A stretch of 19,170 nucleotides of DNA from RGIG8775 sp045121195. Lineage in GTDB: Bacteria > Bacillota > Clostridia > Oscillospirales > CAG-272. The stretch lies in assembly GCA_045121195.1 (NCBI GenBank), contig JBGVFO010000099.1:1-19170 (forward strand), in the 5' to 3' direction. The translations under genes were made by a program, and so were the position numbers. The notes below the pieces were generated by a model. It ran no database searches. It was given only the letters and a program-made list of their open reading frames with translations, and was not told where the DNA came from. This document shows, piece by piece, positions 14,919-19,170 of this stretch (position 1 is its first letter; each line of letters begins with the position of its first letter).

Positions 14919-15974
14919 CTAGAGCATAACGACCGTGTGCTTGTTTGCCGATTCAAACGCCGCCATCAGCACCTTCATATCCTGAAGGATCTGCTCGTGG
15001 GTGACGATCTGAGTGGCATTTCCTTCTATGGTGTCTATGACGTTTTCGTAAAACTCTTCCCAACGCGGCGGTGTTTCCGGAATGGGCAGGGGCAATTCGT
15101 TCAGCTCCTGGATCGGGCGGGAATACATGCTGGTGGACAGCCCGTTGGGCGTATAAATACACCCTACGCTTTCCTCCACACCCACGTCGGTCGTTTGAAG
15201 CACTTTTCCGTTCTGCTTGTGCCAATCGTAAATAACTGCGGTTCCTTTATCGCCCTGTATATGCCATCTGGCTTCCTTGATATGACACCAGAGGTCGCAC
15301 AAGAAGCGAGCGGTCAAGCCGCTTTCAAACGTAATGGTCACGCAACAGACGTCGTCAACCTCCTGCATATAAACCTTATGCAGATCGGCATAGACGCTGA
15401 CGGGCTTTTCGGGGATCATATCCAGGATCTGATCCAGCATATGGATGCCCCAGTCGTACAAAAGTCCGCCGCCCGTTTCATACTTTGCCTTCCAGCCGCC
15501 CTTGGAGAAGCCGCGATTGGAATACAGTCTTGACTCCATCATAAAGAGCTTACCGAGCGTTCCCTCGGAGATGATCCTCTTGGCGATGTCGTAGTCGGTG
15601 TCAAAGCGACGGTTCTGATGCACCGTATACAGCTTTCCCGTCCTTCGGCTGGTCGCCAGAACCTCCTCCAGCTCCTCTACGCTCAGGCAGGCGGGCTTTT
15701 CGCACACTACGTTTTTGCCCTGCTCCATCGCCGTGATACTGTAATACTGATGAAAAATGTTGGGCGTGGCGACAAGGACGAGATCCACATCGGTCTTCCA
15801 AAGCTCCTGTGCCGTGTCGCATACGAAAAAGCCGTCTTCCCTTGCCTTTTCGCGCCGTTTCTCGTCTATATCGTATACCGCGGCAACGTCCAGATCCCGT
15901 ATCCGATCGCGAACGTTCTCCGCGTGCCACGAGCCCATGGTGCCGTATCCGATGATACCCAGCTTGTGCTTCAT
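14919..15974 (-). CDS. Gfo/Idh/MocA family NAD(P)-dependent oxidoreductase
   Basis: The 351-residue enzyme has an intact Rossmann motif GIIGYGTMGSWH (6-17), CEKPACLS with the EKP motif at 92-94 (Lys is a catalytic residue in the family), and YDWGIHMLD (173-181) supplying the His-Asp of the active site. A C-terminal alpha/beta domain typical of the family follows. Members reversibly oxidise sugar or polyol hydroxyls or reduce keto-sugars with NAD(P)+. The substrate is unknown. Its ATG shares a base with the stop of the preceding oxidoreductase gene (TAATG), and AAAGGAG precedes it. Confidence 0.93.
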   Translation of the reverse strand: MKHKLGIIGYGTMGSWHAENVRDRIRDLDVAAVYDIDEKRREKAREDGFFVCDTAQELWKTDVDLVLVATPNIFHQYYSITAMEQGKNVVCEKPACLSVEELEEVLATSRRTGKLYTVHQNRRFDTDYDIAKRIISEGTLGKLFMMESRLYSNRGFSKGGWKAKYETGGGLLYDWGIHMLDQILDMIPEKPVSVYADLHKVYMQEVDDVCCVTITFESGLTARFLCDLWCHIKEARWHIQGDKGTAVIYDWHKQNGKVLQTTDVGVEESVGCIYTPNGLSTSMYSRPIQELNELPLPIPETPPRWEEFYENVIDTIEGNATQIVTHEQILQDMKVLMAAFESANKHTVVML

Positions 15975-17059
15975 TATTTCAGCTCCTTTTCGATTTCTTC
16001 GATCTTCACGTAGCGCTTTTCCTCGTGGGATCTCACCACCGCGTCAATGATCATCTGCGCGCGCAAACCGTCGTCGATGGTAGAGGTGAAGTTATCCGAC
16101 TTGCCGTTGGCGTAATCCAGGAAGGACTGCGACTGATAGATAGCGCCGTGTTCGCCGTATTCCTCGGGGGTGGCAACACGCTGCTTGCCCTTCTTGATCT
16201 CCTCCTTGCTGCCGTAGCAGATCTCAAGACCCTCGCCCACGTAATTACAGTAGCGGATATATCCCTTTTCGCCGTAAATGATAAACTCTACCAGCTGGGA
16301 TTCGGTCTTGGCGCAGCGAGAAAGCTCAATATTTGCGGTGGCACCGCTCTTCAGATCTGCCAAAACGTTGGCGTAATCGTCCGTGGTCACGGGCGCCCAT
16401 TCGTCGGAGTCCAGCTTTTGTCTTTCCTTGATAAAGATGCCGAGATTCGCGGACAGACCGACAATATCCTCGTTCATCCAGTTCAGGAAATCGATCATGT
16501 GAGAGCCGAGGTCGCAAAGCACACCCGTGCCGCCAAGCTCCTTCCTGAAGCGCCACTCCAGCCGTCTGCCTTCCCACAGACCGCTCTCCTTGATACATTT
16601 GATGTAGCAATGGTATACCTTACCCACCGCGCCGCTGTCGATCACGTCCTTCAGGTATCTTGTGGTGGGCATATGTCGCCAGGTGAAGCAGATGAAAACG
16701 GGCAGTCCCTTTTCCTCCGCCAGCTTGCGGACCTCCTCTACCTCCCGGCTGTTCATACCAACAGGCTTTTCAATGCTGACGGGGAGTCCCGCGTTCAAGG
16801 CGTATTTTGCCTGCTCGCAGTGGAAGCAGTTTGGCGTACAAATATCGACCATTTCGCACAGTCCGCTGTCGATCAGCTTTTTATAATCGTCAAACAACGC
16901 CTCGTCGGGAAGATCAAAATCCTTTTGAGCGCGCTCCAGAGCCGCCCTGTTGACGTCGCAGACCGCTACGATCTCCGCGTCCTTCATCCGCGCGTAGGAT
17001 TTTTTATGGTTGGAGCTTGCTACCATTCCGTAACCGATAATACCGACTCTCTTTTTCAT
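15974..17059 (-). CDS. Gfo/Idh/MocA family NAD(P)-dependent oxidoreductase
   Basis: From the ATG at 17059 the protein has 361 residues. It carries the Rossmann start VGIIGYGMVASSNH, VDICTPNCFH, the EKP motif at 97-99 and DLGSHMIDFLNW with the active-site His and Asp, so it looks catalytically competent. It is only distantly like the next oxidoreductase, so the two probably do different steps (for example oxidation and re-reduction of a sugar intermediate). The start at 17071 is possible, but AAAGGG would then be too close; from 17059 the spacing is better and the protein begins MKKRVGIIG as expected. The start follows the stop of the epimerase gene at once. Confidence 0.92.
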   Translation of the reverse strand: MKKRVGIIGYGMVASSNHKKSYARMKDAEIVAVCDVNRAALERAQKDFDLPDEALFDDYKKLIDSGLCEMVDICTPNCFHCEQAKYALNAGLPVSIEKPVGMNSREVEEVRKLAEEKGLPVFICFTWRHMPTTRYLKDVIDSGAVGKVYHCYIKCIKESGLWEGRRLEWRFRKELGGTGVLCDLGSHMIDFLNWMNEDIVGLSANLGIFIKERQKLDSDEWAPVTTDDYANVLADLKSGATANIELSRCAKTESQLVEFIIYGEKGYIRYCNYVGEGLEICYGSKEEIKKGKQRVATPEEYGEHGAIYQSQSFLDYANGKSDNFTSTIDDGLRAQMIIDAVVRSHEEKRYVKIEEIEKELK

Positions 17060-17060
17060 T

Positions 17061-17903
17061 TTATTCACCATTCCCTTTCAGATTATTTAATATGTTTTTT
17101 ACGTATTGGATTCCGTTTTTAATATCTTCCGTTTGCTTGTCTCCGCTGATTTCTCTCTCAATCGTTACAAACCGATCGTATCCGATTTCCTTCAATTGGG
17201 CAAATACCCTTTCAAAATCCACGAAGCCCTCGCCGATGGGTACCTCTTGCCCCACCGAATAAGGATCGACAGGAGGCAATCCGTCCTTCGCGTGCATATT
17301 TCGCACGTATTTTCCAAGGGTGTAGATCGCGTCGCACGGATTTCCGTAGCCGTACATGATCAGATTGCCTGTGTCCAGATTGACGAACAGATTGCCCGTA
17401 TCCACCTCGCGGATCAGCCGAAGAAGGGTGATGGGGCTTTCACCGCCCGTTTCAAACAAGATGTTGACCCCGAATTTTTTTGCCCGCGCCGCAAGTAATT
17501 TGACGCGGCACAGCATTTCGGCGTATTCGGGAGCAAAGGGATCATTGGGGATAAAGCCTGCGTGAATGATCATATCCGTGACGCAAAGCTCCCGCAAAAA
17601 CAGCAACGCGCCAAGTAAATACCGCAGACGCTCCGCGCCAAAGGCGACGCTGTTCAGACCCGCATTGCGAAAATCGTACTTCAAATCCCACGCCGTATAG
17701 TCGTCGCGGAATCCCGCAAAGAATGCGGAGATCTCAATGCCACACGCCTCGGCGGCACTCTTGATCGTCCTCGCGTCCTCCGCGGTATACGTCTCGGGCT
17801 TATACACAAGCTGACAGCTTTCCAGTCCCAGCTCTCTTACCCTGTTAAATGCCGCGACACATCCGTCCGTGTCCTTAAGACGCACCAACGTTCCAAATTT
17901 CAA
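17061..17903 (-). CDS. Sugar isomerase/epimerase-like TIM-barrel protein (AP endonuclease 2 family)
   Basis: The 280-residue protein is of the xylose-isomerase-like TIM-barrel family that includes IolE, IolI, hydroxypyruvate isomerase and 3-keto-glycoside-cleaving enzymes. Candidate metal and catalytic residues at the strand ends are His114 (IIHAG), Glu151 (FETGGE), Asp177 (NLDTGN), His204 (MHAKD) and Glu249/Glu251 (TIERE); VPIGEGFVDF is also typical. It probably isomerises, epimerises or cleaves a keto-sugar made by the oxidoreductases. The start is TTG at 17903-17901, supported by AAAGGAG about 10 bp upstream and no alternative ATG. It is the first gene of the five-gene operon, with a promoter at 17961-17989. 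Confidence 0.9.
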   Translation of the reverse strand: MKFGTLVRLKDTDGCVAAFNRVRELGLESCQLVYKPETYTAEDARTIKSAAEACGIEISAFFAGFRDDYTAWDLKYDFRNAGLNSVAFGAERLRYLLGALLFLRELCVTDMIIHAGFIPNDPFAPEYAEMLCRVKLLAARAKKFGVNILFETGGESPITLLRLIREVDTGNLFVNLDTGNLIMYGYGNPCDAIYTLGKYVRNMHAKDGLPPVDPYSVGQEVPIGEGFVDFERVFAQLKEIGYDRFVTIEREISGDKQTEDIKNGIQYVKNILNNLKGNGE

Positions 17904-17960
17904 AGCTCTGTCACTCCTTTTTTGCGATTTTTCCCTCTTTCAACCTTCCGTTGTGATCCC

Positions 17961-17989
17961 ATTATAGCAAACTTTCCGGCCCTTGTCTT
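17961..17989 (-). promoter_or_regulatory. Promoter of the sugar oxidoreductase operon
   Basis: On the minus strand AAGACA (17989-17984), a 17-bp spacer and TATAAT (17966-17961), preceded by TGC (extended -10). The -35 matches consensus at four of six bases, which fits dependence on the divergent AraC regulator. The leader is about 55 nt. Confidence 0.75.
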
Positions 17990-18042
17990 TATCATATCCC
18001 GATGAAGAATTTAACATTTTTTGCAAATAAACAAGAAAATAA

Positions 18043-18071
18043 TTGTCAAATACCGTTTTTTGTGTTATACT
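18043..18071 (+). promoter_or_regulatory. Promoter of the AraC-family gene at 18099
   Basis: TTGTCA (18043-18048), 17 bp, TATACT (18066-18071), with TGT just before the -10 (extended -10). It lies 27 bp upstream of the ATG and is back to back with the operon promoter, about 50 bp apart, so one bound regulator could affect both. Confidence 0.8.
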
Positions 18072-18098
18072 GTAAAAAAAGCAAACAAGGAGCACGTG

Positions 18099-18974
18099 AT
18101 GTTACAGAACAAATATAAGATCTCCTATAATCAGGTTTTTTCTTTATCTCCGAAACGCTGCGGAAATTATTTCTTGATTCAGGCGGGAGAAGCGCTTTGC
18201 GCCAAGGATACGGTCATTCCCGAGCATCAGCAGAAGTATTTTGAGATCACCTACGTGGTGGACGGAAAAGGAATTTCGTACATTAACGATCTTCCCGTGG
18301 AAATCAAGAAAAACGACTGCTTTTTCTCCTTCCCCGACGAAACGCATAAGATCGTATCGGACGAGCGGGAGCCCCTTCGGTTTGCGTTTTTTGCTTTTTA
18401 CGCCAAAGACCGATCCCAGGGGAAAAAGCTGATCCACTACATAACCCAGTCGTGCCAGGTGCCCGGCGACCGAAAATATAATATGGAGAGTCTTCACCCT
18501 CTCTGTATGAAGCTTTTGCAGGAATTGCGCAGTGAGGACATCTATTCCGAGCGCGTCATCGCCTCGCTGCTGGAGCAGGCCTTGATCGAATGCGCGCGAA
18601 GGATCTCCAAAAAAACAAAGATCCCTCCGCAGCATGTGCAGACGGACGCCACGATTCTGACCCACGATATGATCACCTATATCGACCAAAATATATTCAA
18701 TATCAAGAACCTCGGGGATCTGGAAGCCGTGTTTTTTTATAATGTAAATAACCTTTCCAAGATCTTCCACGCGCAAACGGGAATCTCCCTCAATCAATAT
18801 TTTATCAGCAAAAAAATGGAAATCGCTTCAGAGCTTCTTGAAAAAGGCGAAAGCGTCACGGAGATCAGCAACAAATTGCAATATTCCTCCATACACGCTT
18901 TCTCAAGAGCCTATAAAAAGCATTTCAATCTTCCGCCCTCTCATGCAAAACGAGAAAACACGGAAAACGCATAA
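18099..18974 (+). CDS. AraC-family transcriptional regulator of the sugar operon
   Basis: The 291-residue product has an N-terminal cupin-like sensing domain (about residues 20-120, with ITYVVDGKGISYIND and KKNDCFFSFPDETHKI). The C-terminal AraC double helix-turn-helix spans about 190-285 (MITYIDQNIFN, NNLSKIFHAQTGISLNQYF, VTEISNKLQYSSIHAFSRAYKKHF, then LPPSHAKRE). The ATG at 18099 is chosen because AAGGAG precedes it; the earlier in-frame ATG at 18021 lies upstream of the promoter. It is divergent from the operon starting at 17903, so it is the obvious local regulator. It uses more A-rich codons than the genes left of 12.8 kb. Confidence 0.93.
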   Translation: MLQNKYKISYNQVFSLSPKRCGNYFLIQAGEALCAKDTVIPEHQQKYFEITYVVDGKGISYINDLPVEIKKNDCFFSFPDETHKIVSDEREPLRFAFFAFYAKDRSQGKKLIHYITQSCQVPGDRKYNMESLHPLCMKLLQELRSEDIYSERVIASLLEQALIECARRISKKTKIPPQHVQTDATILTHDMITYIDQNIFNIKNLGDLEAVFFYNVNNLSKIFHAQTGISLNQYFISKKMEIASELLEKGESVTEISNKLQYSSIHAFSRAYKKHFNLPPSHAKRENTENA

Positions 18975-19011
18975 ATTTTTTGCGCCTTCGAGTCGACAGA
19001 ACGAAAACAAA

Positions 19012-19059
19012 TTGGACACATCACAATGGATCTCTCCAAAATGATGTGTCCAACTTTTT
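19012..19059 (+). terminator. Rho-independent terminator after the AraC-family gene
   Basis: TTGGACACATCA (19012-19023) pairs perfectly with TGATGTGTCCAA (19042-19053), followed by CTTTTTA. The loop is 18 nt. Confidence 0.88.
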
Positions 19060-19070
19060 ATTGATTTATC

Positions 19071-19120
19071 CGTAGGGGCGTTCTTTGAACGCCCGCGGGC
19101 GAACACTGTTCGCCCCTACG
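19071..19120. repeat. Double-hairpin repeat, compact copy
   Basis: CGTAGGGGCG and CGCCCCTACG bound a 50-bp element made of two abutting hairpins: GGGCGTTC-TTT-GAACGCCC and GGGCGAAC-ACT-GTTCGCCC. It has the same plan as 12824-12897 but without the 27-nt centre. It lies just beyond the AraC gene terminator. The rest of the window (19121-19170) shows nothing I can assign. Confidence 0.92.
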
Positions 19121-19170
19121 AGTGTTCAAAATTCCTTATAGATCAAGGATTACTTGGAAGCCTCTTCGAT

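Noticed and set aside
14919..17059. The two intact oxidoreductases as a recent tandem duplication
   Set aside because: They share only family motifs; sequences around EKP and the active-site His differ widely, so they are old paralogues at best.
16025..17122. A 365-codon plus-strand frame over the first oxidoreductase gene
   Set aside because: It is antisense to a clear Gfo/Idh/MocA gene and shows no recognisable domain or ribosome binding site.
13057..17903. A complete myo-inositol (iol) catabolic operon
   Set aside because: IolG-like and IolE/IolI-like families are present, but nothing resembling IolB, IolC, IolD or IolJ is in the window, so the name cannot be supported.

Overview
This window looks like chromosomal DNA of a gut-type Clostridia (Firmicutes), probably an uncultured Oscillospirales- or Christensenellales-like lineage. 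The evidence is strong AGGAGG-type ribosome binding sites, sigma-A promoters very close to TTGACA-17-TATAAT, a zinc-type L32, the 480-residue archaeal/eukaryal-type prolyl-tRNA synthetase, and families typical of Clostridia (DUF5685, DUF4830, DUF6512, DUF1295). The genus assignment is inference. I see no rRNA, tRNA, CRISPR array, transposase or phage gene.

Layout. (1) 1-2267, minus strand: a tight three-gene unit of a DUF5685 protein, a J-domain protein with a very Cys-rich tail, and a small polytopic membrane protein. A possible gene end and half a hairpin repeat lie to its left. (2) 2336-4716: an AraC-type regulator divergent from a GH4 alpha-galactosidase (melA), with two 21-bp-phased operator-like repeats and a palindromic shared -10 between them. 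(3) 4776-6683: a Nudix hydrolase translationally coupled to a DUF1295 membrane enzyme (minus), divergent from a DUF6512 membrane protein (plus). (4) 6746-9242, minus: an exported trigger-factor-like lipoprotein, rpmF, yceD (DUF177) and a DUF4830 protein. (5) 9307-11896, minus: proS followed by a RodA/FtsW glycosyltransferase, probably one operon that continues into DUF4830. (6) 12039-12785, plus: a WecG/TagA/CpsF glycosyltransferase. (7) 12.82-19.12 kb: a catabolic cassette lying between two copies of a double-hairpin repeat.

The cassette is the most unusual part. An AraC regulator (plus) is divergent from a five-gene minus-strand operon: a TIM-barrel sugar isomerase/epimerase, two apparently intact Gfo/Idh/MocA oxidoreductases, a third short Gfo/Idh/MocA-like protein that has lost the usual nucleotide-binding glycines and the EKP motif, and an EamA/DMT-type transporter. 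Junctions are nearly seamless (start/stop overlaps, an 11-bp gap), so the products probably act in one pathway. The gene content resembles oxidation-based glycoside or inositol catabolism (reversible oxidation of a sugar or polyol hydroxyl, then isomerisation or beta-elimination). There is no glycoside hydrolase, kinase or classical sugar transporter. The substrate cannot be read from the sequence.

Other points of interest are a 16-bp hairpin that buries the ribosome binding site of the DUF4830 gene, squalene/phytoene-synthase-like Asp motifs in the DUF5685 protein, and a consensus promoter for rpmF embedded in the last codons of yceD. Several intergenic terminators are symmetrical and could serve convergent genes on both strands.
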